From Xanthostigma xanthostigma (Eukaryota > Arthropoda > Insecta > Raphidioptera > Raphidiidae), in the NCBI GenBank assembly GCA_963575645.1, contig OY754464.1, positions 70,592,948 through 70,656,947 on the forward strand: a stretch of DNA of 64,000 nt, given 5' to 3'. The notes beneath the pieces are model-generated. The model was given only the letters and a program-made list of their open reading frames with translations, did no database searches and was not told the DNA's origin. This document shows, one piece after another, positions 22,541-34,209 of the stretch (position 1 is its first letter; each line of letters opens with the position of its first letter). Position numbers and translations under genes: made by a program.

Positions 22541-22992
22541 AACCGCCGAAAAACTGAAAAGCAAAAAATAATAAATCTTTTTATTTAACTGAGTTCTATC
22601 TAAGTAGTTGAACGTATGTGACAGTCTAGTATATCTAAGTAATTTTGAGTCGGCGTCAAACCATCAATGTACAAAGATCACTAAAAGAAATAAACAAATC
22701 AAATTAACAATGATACGTGAAATCTCCAGCGAAAAACATTAACATTCCAAACATGCGCTCTCCACACGACCACTCGCAAAGACGTATGCCCTCAGTGTGC
22801 CCGTTCGGGTTGCTCTGTCGCTGACATTAACTTCGTAAACGCTCAGAGATTTCCGGCGAAAGATTGTTGACGCCGACTCAAAATTACTTAGATATAATAC
22901 TAGACTGTCACATACGTTCAACTACTTAGATAGAACTCAGTTAAATAAAAAGATTTATTATTTTTTGCTTTTCAGTTTTTCGGCGGTTTAAT
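22541..22992. repeat. Inner palindrome of the foldback
   Basis: Left arm 22541-22665 and right arm 22868-22992 are inverted (CCGCCGAAAAACTGAAAAGC...TTTTGAGTCGGCGTCAA and inverse), with a 200-bp GC-richer spacer. Confidence 0.75.
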
Positions 22993-23470
22993 TTTTTTAT
23001 TAAAAAGTTTTTATTTTTTTTTCATTTATAGCGATTGATAAATGAATAAGATTTGGAAAATTTCAGCCATAAAAAATCAGCCCCTGGGGAGTGAGAATTA
23101 ATTTTCGAAAAATCATAAAAAAAATCATAACTTTTGAATAGCTGAACTAATTTTGATGAAAATTTAATATGATTTAGATATTACTACAGCGCATCTTAAG
23201 AAAAATTATCAGCTCGAAAAAAAATATATAACCTCAAAAAAAAAATAATTTCAGTTTTTATTTTTTTTTTTTAATTATTTGCAATTTTGGTACAATCACC
23301 AAAATTTTTGTAAAAATTTCTGAAACTACTCTACGTAACACATAATTTTTTCATAACGAGATTCCGGGTGCGTCATGGTTAAAAAAATAAAAAGTTTGAA
23401 AATATTTTTTTTTATATGTTAAGATCATGGTACAATTATAACATTTTTTGACGTGATAACGTCTTATAAA

Positions 23471-23594
23471 TTGATGAAACACTAGCTGCACGCACGAAAA
23501 AGTGTAACGTTCCGAAAAGCGTAACGTTCCGATTGATAAAACACCAGCTGCACGCACGAAAAAGTGTAACGTTCCGAAAAGTGTAACGTTCCGC
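23471..23594 (+). repeat. Two tandem 62-bp units
   Basis: Each unit carries AGCTGCACGCACGAAAAAGT followed by two copies of GTAACGTTCCG; period 62 bp. Confidence 0.8.
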
Positions 23595-24789
23595 CTGACC
23601 CTGTGCGTGCAAGCGAGAGCGCAGTAATGTATTATTAAATATGATATTCGAGCGGAATACGTTATCACGTAAAACTATCGTCCGTAAACCGACTTTACAG
23701 ACAACCAATTTTTTTGTAGGTTCGGGAATCTTTTTAACATAACATATAATTTTTTCATAACGAGTTTCCCCGTGCGTCATGGTCAAAAAAATAAAAATGT
23801 TTGAAAATATTTTTTGTTTATAGGTTATGATCACGGTACAATTACAACAGTTTTTTTGTAGGTTCGGGAATCTTTTTAACATAACATATTATTTTTTTCG
23901 GAATTTAAAAACACTAAAATGACTAATAGCATTTTACTTTTTTTTTTCTTCAACTCATTCGTTGTTTCAGTTCTGTTCTTTAGACCTGAAGCGAATAAGA
24001 ATAGAATAATCACTAGTATCAGAAAGAAGTAATAAGAAAGTTTTTGTACATAACGTTATCAGTTCATGCATGTTTAAAAGAAGCTATAAAAAAATATTTT
24101 CAAACATTTTTATTTTTTTGACCATGACGCACCCGGAAACTCGTTATGAAAAAATTATATGTTATGTTAAACAAATTCCCGAACCTACAAAAAAATTGTT
24201 GTAATTGTACCATGATCATAACCTATAAAAAAAAAATTTTTCAAACTTTTTTATTTTTTTGACCATGACGCACCCTGAAACTCGTTATGAAAAAATTATA
24301 TGTTACGTAGAGTAGTTTCAGAAATTTTCACAAAAATTTTGGTGATTGTACCAAAATCGCAAATAATTAAAAAAAAAATAAAAACTTAAATTATTTTTTT
24401 TTTTTTGAGGTTATATATTTTTTTTCGAGCTGATAATTTTTCTTATGATGCGCTGTAGTAATATCTAAATCATATTAAATTTTCATCAAAATCAGTTCAG
24501 CTATTCAAAAGTTATGATTTTTTATGATTTTTCGAAAATTAATTCTCACTCCCCAGGGGTTGATTTTTTAGGGCTGAAATTTTCCAAATCTTAATCATTT
24601 ATCAATCGCTATAAATGAAAAAAAAACTAACCCAATCCGTGCGGGGGCATCTTACCCATGCTTATTCCGCTATGGCCTTTATTGTTAGATTTTATTTCAT
24701 AGAAATGTCATTATCATAAAAAAATGACGCATTTCTGACCACCAAGTGATGGTGACTAATCATCCCGAGCAATTACCGGTCACCTATAT

Positions 24790-25588
24790 TGAAGATCCAT
24801 TTAATTTTTTTTTTTGGTACTTAGGTAATCCTTATTTATGGAGTACCTACTCTAGATTGGACCCAGCCTCATCTATAAGTAATAATAACAATTATAATAG
24901 GCTTTTATTTTAAGGAACTGTAAAATTCAGTATTAAAAATGTCAGGTGAATGAACATTACAATAAATATTCATTTAAATTATAAAAAGCAAATATATTTT
25001 CAGAGAATTTCTGAAATGTTTTACATCAGTTTATTAATAGTTACCCCTAGATGGGCTGGGGATCTTTTGCTCAAATTTAAGCGATTATAAGGAACTCTTA
25101 GAGTGCTTTTTTGGCGTGTATTGAACCTAGTTCATATTTATCTTCATTTATAAAAGTATATAAAGCTAATTCAGAAATGTTCGATGATGTTAAAGTAACC
25201 ACACTACGTAAGTTACCGAGTTTTAATGCTATTTGGCAACCAAAAATATAGAAAACGGTGAGAAAACATGCAATCAGTTGACAAAGCGAAACTCGAAATG
25301 TCAAACCTCCAACATTCGTCATTCACACTCTATCGTCTAGTTATTTGAATTGGATTTGGAGGTTAACAGTGCACAGAGCTGCACGTATTGGTTTAATAGT
25401 TCACTGTTACTGTAACGAGACTTAATTCCGTTTTAATTTACATAGACAATTTATTTTTGAAATAAGGCTCCTCATTTAGAAACATCTTTTTTAGTAATAC
25501 CTACTGGAAGAAGATTATTGAATGTTTATATTGTTGTCTGGCCACAATAATAGGTTAGGCTTTCGGAATAACTTTAACGTTTCTAATT
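24790..25588. other. Gene-free stretch
   Basis: AT-rich with no repeat structure recognised. The 74-residue open frame on the - strand near 25100-25320 has no domain signature. Confidence 0.45.
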
Positions 25589-27180
25589 TAGTGATGTCAG
25601 AAATGTAACTACCCGTTACTAAGTACCGGGTACTTACCAAGATCCGAAGTACCGGGTATTCAATTGAAAAAGTACCCGTTACTTCGTTACTTCGTGTATG
25701 AATAGGTACAAGTACCGAGAGATCCGTGCGTACACAATACACATTACGGTACAAATACCAAGAGATACGTGCTCTGTGGGTAGGGTACCCGGTACACATT
25801 ACACAAACACATACACTGGCGTCTGCCTTCTGGCAGTGCTTATGAAACTAAATACAATACGCTACAGTGCGATACAAAATACAGATGCAGTAGGACGTAG
25901 GTGAGGTGTGTCAAACTGACGCCAAAGGCAGTTCAGAAATCAGAATCCCTTAATAATATTTAGCCATTTTCCGGTTTCCCTTAGAGTTAGAAACAAAATA
26001 AAGATTTATTTTTTCAAATATGTACATAATTTGTTATTACATGTCACAATTTTATGACGACACTGTATCTGTAATTGTAATAGGAATCTGGCTTTAGAGT
26101 AGGAAAAAAATATAACACGACATTTTGAATAAAAAAAGAATTTACCTACTGTAGATTGCACATAACTATTAAACTAATAACTAAATTATATTTTTTTGGT
26201 TCAGTATAATACATAATATTATTTTATAATCCTAAAAAAAACAAAACGATACAGTATCCATATTGTACACTATACACATGCAGGTCGGTTTCAAAATATA
26301 GACACGACTGCGTTGTAGAATGTAGATTGTAGAATCAGTGAATTTCCTACACTATAGGACACTAGGACAGTGTATAAGTACAGTTTTGTTTAGTTTGTTC
26401 AACATAAAATGCGTACACTGATTACTTTAGGAATTTTCCAAACTACCAAATAAACAAAACTGGCATATTAGTGCAATTATAAAAAAAATTTTAATTCGTA
26501 ATTTATAAGTTCGTAATAATTGTAGTTTGCACGGTTCATAGGATTCTGCCATTTAGGTACATGATTTTTTGTCTGTCAGTTTGTTTTAGTTTCACTAACC
26601 TACACAATATAAAATATGATATCTGTATTGTCTGTACTTAATTTTCGAATTATCATAAAATTCTTTCACGGATGTCTGTATAAATTGTCTGTAAAGAAAA
26701 CGTTACAGAGAAACTCGAGTCTCGACATTCAACAATCCGAAATTGACATTGGTTAATGGTTAATACCTATTATACAATATGCAAATTATATTATTTAAAT
26801 ACTACAAAAAATAATTCGCTTTACTCACAAAAAATTATAAAGTTTCAACTTAATTATTTGCATTACTTTCAATTAGATAACATTGTTTTCATTGTTGTAT
26901 GAAAGGAGGTTGCATATTGTACCTAAACGACGTGCTATAATGTACCTACCAATACGTTTACCTTATGTATGCAGTATGCAATCGGTACCTATAAGTAACG
27001 AATACCGGCTGGCGACTATAGAGTATAGGTATTACTATAATACAGTATTAGTTATACCTAGATCCGGTTCTCAGCACCTTAAAGTACCGGGTAAAAGTAA
27101 CGGGTAGAAAGTAACGGGTACTCGATATAAAAGTACCGGGTACCCTAAATACTTAAAAGTACCGATTCTTGACAACACTA
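25589..27180. mobile_element. hAT non-autonomous element, TACCGGGTA-word type
   Basis: Perfect 8-bp target duplication TTCTAATT (25581-25588 and 27181-27188). Termini TAGTGATGTCA and TGACAACACTA. Both ends are arrays of GTACCGGGTA and GTAACGGGTA words. Internal AT-rich filler, 1592 bp, no transposase. Confidence 0.87.
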
Positions 27181-27188
27181 TTCTAATT

Positions 27189-27747
27189 GGATTAGAAAAA
27201 TAGTTTTGTTTCTTTAAGCACGAGATTATTTTTTACTGTATTATTTTAAACTAATTCTATAATCTGACTGTATTGCATCACACAGATGTACAGTAAAATC
27301 TTTTTAGGTTGCTTAATGCTTAGTATGGCTTATGTACGTTGTATTCATTATGAAACCTACAATTTAGTAGTTTTTTAGTCCATCAGGCACGTAACTCGAA
27401 ATTATTTTTTGAATGGGCCCAGTTTAGGTGAATCAATAATTGTGTCTTAAAAATTAGTCGGAAGTTTTATTTATTATTTAAAAATGGGCCTGATTTACCA
27501 AACCTTATAGTGCCCGTCGGCAAAAATTTTACTGATATATACTCTCCCCAAACTTTGTATATGGCTTCATTAGGCCTAGTCTGAGACCTATTTCCTCTAT
27601 GACTTTTCTTGATTTTGGGGCGTTTTTCCTCTAAATTTTCCGAAAGATGTCGTTTTGACGACATGTAAAAAATTTATAGATACTGTTTGTTTTTTAATTG
27701 GATAGCTTAAAAACTTCAACCAAAACGCTAAAATAATGTTCTCTGAT
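27189..27747. other. Gene-free stretch
   Basis: It includes a 65-codon - strand open frame (27467-27664) with a basic start (MSSKRHLSENLEEKRPKIKK). It is not recognised and is too short to call. Confidence 0.4.
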
Positions 27748-27836
27748 AAATAACACGAGCCATTTAAAATGTTTGACACCTCGAATATGTTCGACATATT
27801 CGAGGTGTCAGACATTTGAAATGGTTCATGTTATTT
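27748..27836. repeat. Near-perfect 89-bp palindrome
   Basis: AAATAACACGAGCCATTTAA...TGACACCTCGAATATGT pairs with its inverse around a 3-4 base centre at 27790-27793. Few mismatches, so it is young or selected. Confidence 0.8.
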
Positions 27837-28204
27837 GAACAGTAATTCTGTGGTTCTAAATACGGGACTGGAATGTTATCAGCAGGTTTTATACGTAAAA
27901 AATTCAAGTAGCAATATTTTTTATCATTCGATACACATACGAGTAAGTGGTAATAAATTAGAGCTTCGGTGTTGTAAAAAATGCAAAAGGAAAAGTCAAT
28001 TATTAACGTAAATAGAATAATTTGTTCGCTCAATGTGTGCAATGGTACATGTATTTAGACCTACACACAAATATATAATAATTTGTGGGTAGGTATATGT
28101 TTCATATTATGTATGTCATCGTCAAAGTTCAAAACTGACTATAGAATGCGATTGTTAGTGCCCACAATATATTCTATGTTCTTGATGTCATCGAATAGCT
28201 TATA

Positions 28205-28916
28205 CAGGTCCTGCAAAAGTCCCGCAACGGCCCAAAATTACCTGAAGGGTAGTTTCGCAAAAAAATTGCTCAACTTGGAAGGTTAAATCGTTTGCATCAA
28301 AGCTCACCTCCGCATCCTCACCCCCTCGCAGGGGGTGGGAGTGAATCTAAAATTTCATATGGCAACTCACATTTTTTTCACGGATTATGATTCTCCGAAG
28401 AGAAATATCAAACTTTTGCCCGAAACATTTTTTTATCCGAAGCATCCCCAAAAAGTGCTCTCGAAAATTCGTTATCCCCAAAATTCTGAAAAATTATTTG
28501 CTAGCAACATTATCTCCTCTCGAAATTTTCGTGGAAAATATACTAAATAAATGTTGAAAGTAATCTCCCACAAAATTGACTCAGAGAGTACATGCTAGAC
28601 CAAGATGGCCGACTTCTCACCTCAAATAACGGAATACGAATTTTCGTGAGCAGGGAAGCTTCGAATAAAAAAATTTTCGAACAAAAAAGTTTGATACTTC
28701 TCTTCGGACAATCATAATACGTGAGAAAAAGTGTGGGTTGCCATTTGAAATTTTAGATTCACCCCCTCCCCCTGCGAGGAAGTGGGGGTGTGGAAGTGAG
28801 TTTTGTGTGGAAACGATTAAACATTCCAAGCTGAACAACTTTTGTTCGAAACTTTTTTCACGAAAACCTACCCTTCAGGAAATTTCGAGCCGTTGCCGGA
28901 CTTACGCCGGACCCTG
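28205..28916. mobile_element. Foldback miniature element, TA-flanked
   Basis: TA target on both sides (28203-28204 and 28917-28918). Termini CAGGTCCTGC and GCCGGACCCTG. Long imperfect arms share CGGCCCAAAATTACCTGAAG, CACCCCCTCGCAGGGGGTGG and GAAGAGAAATATCAAACTTT with their inverses. Tc1/mariner-like by flank; no transposase. Confidence 0.72.
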
Positions 28917-29328
28917 TATATGCCGGCTTTATTATATCGGCACGAGACTTGCGTAAAAACGCGAATCTTGATTTGGTGACTTTAGGAAATTATCTGTCAG
29001 CGTTTATGTCTCCGCCACTGGTACAACCTATCGAAACTTACATAATTATCAATTCTCTTTTACAAAACTTCGTATCGTTGCAGCAGTTTTTGAGGGACTT
29101 TTGAGACGGCCAGGTGTTATCCTGTAGTGATTTAATATTTATTATAGTTTTTAATGTGAATTTTTTATATGGTTTTATTAGAGACTCAGTTAATCGTACA
29201 GTGTATGATTTAAGGTTTTCGATAAATTTTACACCTTTAATCATATTATTCTTAAAAGTTTAATTTTTTGTCGCGTCTACTATCCAATAATTTTGACATT
29301 AAAACATTGTGAAGTTGACAGTGACATA

Positions 29329-29476
29329 TATATGTTACAGTTAATACAAGAAAGTAGTTTATTCGCGAATTAACCGGCTAATATCCGAATTAACCAACGT
29401 CAAGGATTGGTTAATTCGGGTAATTAGCCGATTAATTCGCGAATTAACTACTTTTTTGTATTAACCGTAACATATA
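29329..29476. mobile_element. TTACGGT foldback element, TTAATTCG-word type
   Basis: Ends TATATGTTACAGTTAATAC and GTATTAACCGTAACATATA. The 148-bp interior is almost wholly words such as GAATTAACC and TTAATTCGCGAATTAA. It shares termini with 57927-58471. Confidence 0.75.
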
Positions 29477-29673
29477 CACTGAACGTTCATTAAACTGTGA
29501 ATATTTTGTACAGGCTGCTCAAGAAAAGATTGCAAAAATTCAAGTGATTCAGGTTGGTTTCTTTATGGCACATTATTTTCTTATGTCTGTCTGCTTATGA
29601 ATACAATTATAAAAAAATAACAAATAATAAAAACACTTGAAAATTCTACAAAATATTTTCTCTCTCGACGATT

Positions 29674-29699
29674 GTTTCGGACAATCAGTTCATCTTCAG
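29674..29699 (-). other. Hammerhead-like core, Penelope-like
   Basis: The - strand reads CTGAAGA, then TGAACTGATTGTCC, then GAAAC. The core letters match the hammerhead consensus CTGANGA...GAAA; flanking stems were not verified. Confidence 0.4.
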
Positions 29700-30146
29700 G
29701 AGTACAGACATATACAGAATTTTTTTAACACTTAAAAATTCAGTTTTGTTCCAATTTTGACACTATAGTTTTTAAATGTTTTCATATGTTTGAATTACTT
29801 TTAAAAGTTGTTATGTTGTGACAATATTACCTTAGTAGATATTTGTACGGTGACACAGAGCACACAGGGTATGTATTCTACACTGGAAAATAGACTGCTA
29901 CACCCGTCTGGCTATAAAACGTTCCGTAGTATACGACGGCTTCAGCCGTCGTCGTGTCAAACGTTTGAAGTTTTGTTTATGACGGTCTAAGCCGGTTTGT
30001 CCGTCAAAGTGTTAATACGCAGTTATTTGTAAAAGGTAATCGAAAATTACCTGAGTTAATCATAGACTTAATTAGAGATTAATTGTAAGAGGGGCGATAA
30101 ATTAAAATCTACCTGTCATTTGTTATGTTTTTTTTTTTTCATTTAA

Positions 30147-30801
30147 CCACTTAATGCTTTTGAACGAACACTGCTCGCGCGCGGCGCGTGTATCGCAACG
30201 TGACAACCCGAGCAGTGCTCGCCAGTTTCGACTTGTTAGAGTTTTATGCGATAAACAAACGAACGGTGCTCGCCAGTTGCTACTTGACGGGCTAGAGACA
30301 CTACGCATATCGTTTCCTCTGTTTTACCTTATTGAAAAACATTATAAAATATTTTGTAAGTATTATATTTCCAAAATTAATAAAAAAAAAATGCATTTTT
30401 TACCAACTTATAGTGATTTGTATCTATTTTTATTCATTTATTTCGATTTTTTTTATTTACGCTCGTAGAGATTATATGTGCCTATATAAATAGTTTACTC
30501 TATTTTAACTTATTTAAAAAAAAAAACATTAAAATAAACTGTAAATAATATATTTTAAAAATTAGTAAAAAATTGCATTTTTACGAATGTTATTTATATT
30601 TTTTTTATATATTCACGTTGATTATAATTTTGTTATTCAAGATCCCTTTATCATGGAGAGTGACAGTGAATGGGAGGATTTAAATTTAGATAGTTCAGGC
30701 AGCTACACAGTTTTTAAATCATGTAAACTGTATAAATAAAAAATAAAATAACCTGCAGTTTTTATTTCAATTTTTGATAAAAAAACCCGAGCATTAAGTG
30801 G
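30147..30801 (+). mobile_element. piggyBac-like deletion derivative
   Basis: TTAA on both sides (30143-30146, 30802-30805). Inverted termini CCACTTAATGCT and AGCATTAAGTGG. Subterminal repeats (GAACACTGCTCGCG, AGCAGTGCTCGCCAG, ACGGTGCTCGCCAG). At 30654 an ATG opens a 24-codon frame with an acidic start (MESDSEWEDLNLDSSG), like piggyBac transposase N-termini; the rest of the transposase is deleted. Confidence 0.78.
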
Positions 30802-30805
30802 TTAA

Positions 30806-31544
30806 ACAACAAATATGTGAAATTGAATAAAAACTGTGCAAATACTTCTTAGAGGAACTGTATTAAGACAGGGCTATTATCAATGTATAACAGAATGGCT
30901 CATTGACCTCTGTAAATTACTTAATAAAAAGTGCAAAGCATTACATTAAGATGACTAACTACAGTGATAATATTTCCTAACTAAGTTATTTTTTACACTA
31001 TCTTTCAACGTTCTTACCAAACTAACACGAGAATGAAATTAACATCTGGCTTTTTTTTAAACAAAATGTTTGAAAATAAATTTGAAAGTCTTTGACCCAA
31101 AAGACAGAGACTGTTGACTTGGAAATACATAAAACGTTTTTATGATCTAAATTCAAATGTGTAAATAACAAACTCACATCTGTTTTTTTTAGAATAGTTT
31201 GAACTTTTGAAGAATAAACTTGATTGAACATTTTTGATAGCCAATTAAATTCTTAATTTTAAACACTGCACAAAATTCGAGACATCAGTTTTATCACAAA
31301 GTGTGTCAACAATAGTCTATGTGTCTTGATTGCGATGCATAATTTTATCTACAAGTTGTGACATTATGTTACAACGAGCGATCATCGAGTTTTAATAACT
31401 TTATATATAAAATCAGAAATTCATGATTATCGGATTTTTTCCTTTACTTGTGCTATACAACCTTTTTTCGCGCCAAACAAGATTCTAGGTTAACGGGAAA
31501 CATTGAAAGTTTTGATAAGTGAGTCAGTATAAAAAAAATTAATC
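30806..31544. other. Gene-free stretch
   Basis: AT-rich. It contains ACAACGAGCGATCATCGAGT near 31374, one of several hairpin-like GAGC...GCGAG motifs in the window. No gene is seen. Confidence 0.4.
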
Positions 31545-31660
31545 AAGTGATTTGCAATTCTAAAAACAAAAAAGATAATTGCATCGGTCAGGAATCAATC
31601 ACAGGGCGCTCGCGTGGCAGACGAGCATCTCATCACTGAACCACCGTCGCTCTTAAAGCT
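31545..31660 (-). mobile_element. tRNA-derived SINE (tail-sharing pair, copy 2)
   Basis: On the - strand the A-box-like TGGTTCAGTGATGAGATG (31644-31627), a decayed B box (TGATTGATTCC) and the tail TTTTTAGAATTGCAAATCAC follow in order. Same tail as 9716-9835. Confidence 0.65.
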
Positions 31661-31664
31661 CTCT

Positions 31665-32460
31665 AAGCTTTCTAAATTTCAATTTTTACAATTTTTCAAG
31701 GCATACCCCTTTAAAAAAAATTGATTTTTGACGAAAACCGAAATCTTTCGGAACTTTGGCAAAATCATCATGCTTCTAGAAAAAAACACGCTGAATCCAA
31801 TGAGCACTAACAGACGTCTGTATGTCTTTTGGTTTAGAAGTTATTTGCGTTTATAGTTTTCAGAAAATCATATAAAACCTCCGAATGGCCATAGTTACCA
31901 AACTAAAAGAGATACAGACGTTTGCTTACGCTCATTGAATTCAGAGTCTTTTTTTTGTAAGCATTCTCAATTTCAAAAGTATTATAAAGAATTAGATTTT
32001 TGCAATTTTTCCAAGGCATACCCCCTTTAAAAAATTCGATTATTGACGAAAACCGAAATCTTTCTGAACTTTGACAAAATAAACATGCTTATAGAAAAAA
32101 AGACGCTGAATCCAATGAGAACAAACATTTGTATGTCTTTTGGTTTAGAAGTTATTTGCGTTTATAGTTTTCAGAAAATCATATAAAACCTCCGAATGGC
32201 CATAGTTTCCAAACTAAAAGAGATACAGACGTTTGCTTACGCTTATTGAATTCAGCATATTTTTCTCTGTGAGCATTCTCAATTTAAATGTACTTATTTT
32301 AAAAAATTCGATTTTCGAAATTTTTTCAAGGCATACCTACCCCTTTAAAAAAATGCGATTTTTGACGAAACCCGAAATTTTTCGGTACTTTGGCATAGTC
32401 ATCATGCTTATCCAACTGAATCCAGCATGGTCGTCCAAAAATGTTTTCAATTAAAAAAAA
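31665..32460 (+). repeat. 315-bp tandem array, about 2.5 units
   Basis: The marker CAAGGCATACC recurs at 31697, 32012 and 32327, a period of exactly 315 bp. Units share GAAAACCGAAATCTTTC, GACGCTGAATCCAATGAG and CTTTTGGTTTAGAAGTTATT. The third unit is partial. No frame is conserved. Confidence 0.88.
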
Positions 32461-32584
32461 AATATTATTTAACCATCCCACTCTCCCTTTACAAGTAACG
32501 CCACTGACTTAGTGGCCCACGAGTTAGTACTAAAAAAATAATTAACAAAATTTGACCCATTTCTCAATTCGCCATCACTGGCTT

Positions 32585-32709
32585 ATAGCCGTCCTCGATA
32601 ATTAATGGACTATCCAACAAAAAAAAAATGTTTCAATTCGAACCAGTAGTTTCTGAGATTAGCGCGTTCAACCAAACAAACAAACAAACTCTTCAGCTTT
32701 ATATATTAG
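32585..32709 (-). mobile_element. Helitron-like element, 5' part
   Basis: The - strand runs AATATATAAAGCTGAAGAG, GTTTGTTTGTTTGGTTGAAC, CGCTAATCTCAGAAACTAC, then stops near 32585. Confidence 0.6.
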
Positions 32710-32719
32710 TTAGAAAAAA

Positions 32720-33198
32720 TATAGATGTGTTACAAATAAATTAAATTAATTATAACATAAATTGTTGACGTTCACACACTGTAAAAATTAGCGGAGTAAG
32801 TGCGGAGTGAATTACGGTCGAATTTCGACCACAGGGCGGCTACTAGTTTGAATAAAATTATTATTACAAACGAGCGCGGGCAGGGATTTAGTCATTCTTA
32901 ATCAGTCAATACAAAATTTAAGTACGACTTAAGATTTAATTAAAGGCGTTGCCAAAATACATTGACCTTCAAATTAAACGTCGTTTTTGCCAACATAAAA
33001 TTCAAACGTGATTAAAAGTTAAAAATACACAATTCACACTTTCAATATGAATATACCTAATTTATCGATACAAAAAAAAAAAATGCTACACAAATAATCT
33101 ATAATTTGTTTGTATATTTTTGGTTATCACCAAAAAGTGTGATTTAAAAGCCAAGCTTAGATATGCGTGAATGAAAATAAAAAAAATGTTACACTTAC
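32720..33198. other. Possible start of the long intron of the coiled-coil gene
   Basis: AT-rich with no coding. If 33199-33450 is a first exon, its donor opens into this stretch. Confidence 0.3.
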
Positions 33199-33450
33199 TG
33201 TCAGAATACACCAAAAGTGCACAGATGGACTCGCCCGGATTAAATTATCTGATGAAATAAAAACTTTACATGTAATCGATAATCACTTATGATCAATCAC
33301 TTGTCTAAAGTCCACCGGCCTATATTTTGCGTAGAGACAGGGAAGCGATTACGTAGCTGCAGCCGTCGTCGTTGTTGCCGTAACACTGACGATCGGCGTC
33401 GACGATGTTCCCGACTGGCGATCGACGAGGCTCCCGTGGGTGAGACGAGA
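33199..33450 (-). promoter_or_regulatory. Candidate promoter and non-coding first exon of the coiled-coil gene
   Basis: About 33300-33450 is unusually CpG-rich for this window (CGTCGACGCCGATCG, CGTCGTCGTTG). On the - strand it runs without a long frame to CTGACA|GTAAGTG, a strong donor at 33199/33198, and includes a minimal ATG-TAA pair, as 5' UTRs may. The only - strand coding exon that begins with a 5' UTR acceptor in the window is at 19450, 13.7 kb away. The link is inference; a different gene, or a chance CpG island, is possible. Confidence 0.33.
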
Positions 33451-33518
33451 TGACGCTCCCTAACAGATCAGTCATTGGTCACGCACACTGGCCATATTGT
33501 ATCTCTGCGTGTGCATAT

Positions 33519-34126
33519 TAGTGATGTGTCCACATGATTCTTTATTGGGAGCTGGCTCCGTGCGCTCCGCTCACTAAAAAGAGTCGTTCAAAGGAGCGAC
33601 ACTAAACAGTACGCACTACACAAGAGTGCAAACTGCAGAGGTGTGAACTGTCATCATACATGCTCAGGAGTAATGTAGCATTGCACAATGCACAGCATAA
33701 TACACACACTCAGCTCTGAGCTCATTTTAATATGTTTCTGATCTTATATTATTCGCATTTCGGATAAACTATAAAGTATAACAAAAGCTTAACAATAATA
33801 ATGTTTATTGTTACAATATTATATCTTTGTCAACGACGTCAATGTAAATGGTTTAAGTCACTGTAAGCTTAGTACTATTACACTTACAACAACATTCAAC
33901 ATTAAATGGCTCAGCAAAGATAACTCTGTACGTGCAAAATTCACTAGTGCCTCTGTGGCCTGTGCTGTGTGCGTTCTGTAAATGTGCGAATGCAACAGTA
34001 CAGAATAGCTCAGCACAGAGCAATGGCGCTCGGAGTGAGTCATTCACAAAAAAAAGAGCGACCCGCTTCGCTCCGTGAAAGGAGTCGTTTATTATGAACG
34101 ACTCGCTCAGGAGCGATACATCACTA
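33519..34126. mobile_element. hAT miniature element, GAGCGAC-word type
   Basis: 8-bp target duplication with one transition (GTGCATAT at 33511-33518, GTGTATAT at 34127-34134). Termini TAGTGATGTGTCC and CGATACATCACTA. Subterminal words GAGCGAC and ACTCGCTC. 608 bp, no transposase. A partial copy lies at 2492-2674. Confidence 0.82.
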
Positions 34127-34209
34127 GTGTATATATGGTATACAAATGACGACGGGAACCCGACTACCTACTCGATTTTTAATGTAAATTCGATAGGTAT
34201 ACTCGTTAT

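Larger units (their letters stand above)
21751..24783. mobile_element. Nested foldback element of about 3 kb
   Basis: Outer termini GTGACCGGTAATTGCTCG (21751) and its inverse (ending 24783). A second pair lies at about 21990-22050 and 24626-24685 (GGCCATAGCGGAATAAGCAT, CCCGCACGGATTGGG). A third, of about 300 bp, lies at 23035-23345 and 24300-24620. Blocks of about 110 bp with CATAACGAG and CGTCATGGT occur at least four times. No transposase frame is visible. It is a composite of inverted duplications. Confidence 0.65.

Noticed and set aside
23351-23882. Open frames of 105 and 148 codons on the - strand
   Set aside because: Produced by the repeated blocks of the 3-kb foldback; repetitive, not protein-like.
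27467-27664. 65-codon - strand frame with a basic start
   Set aside because: Too short, no splice context or domain; could be chance.
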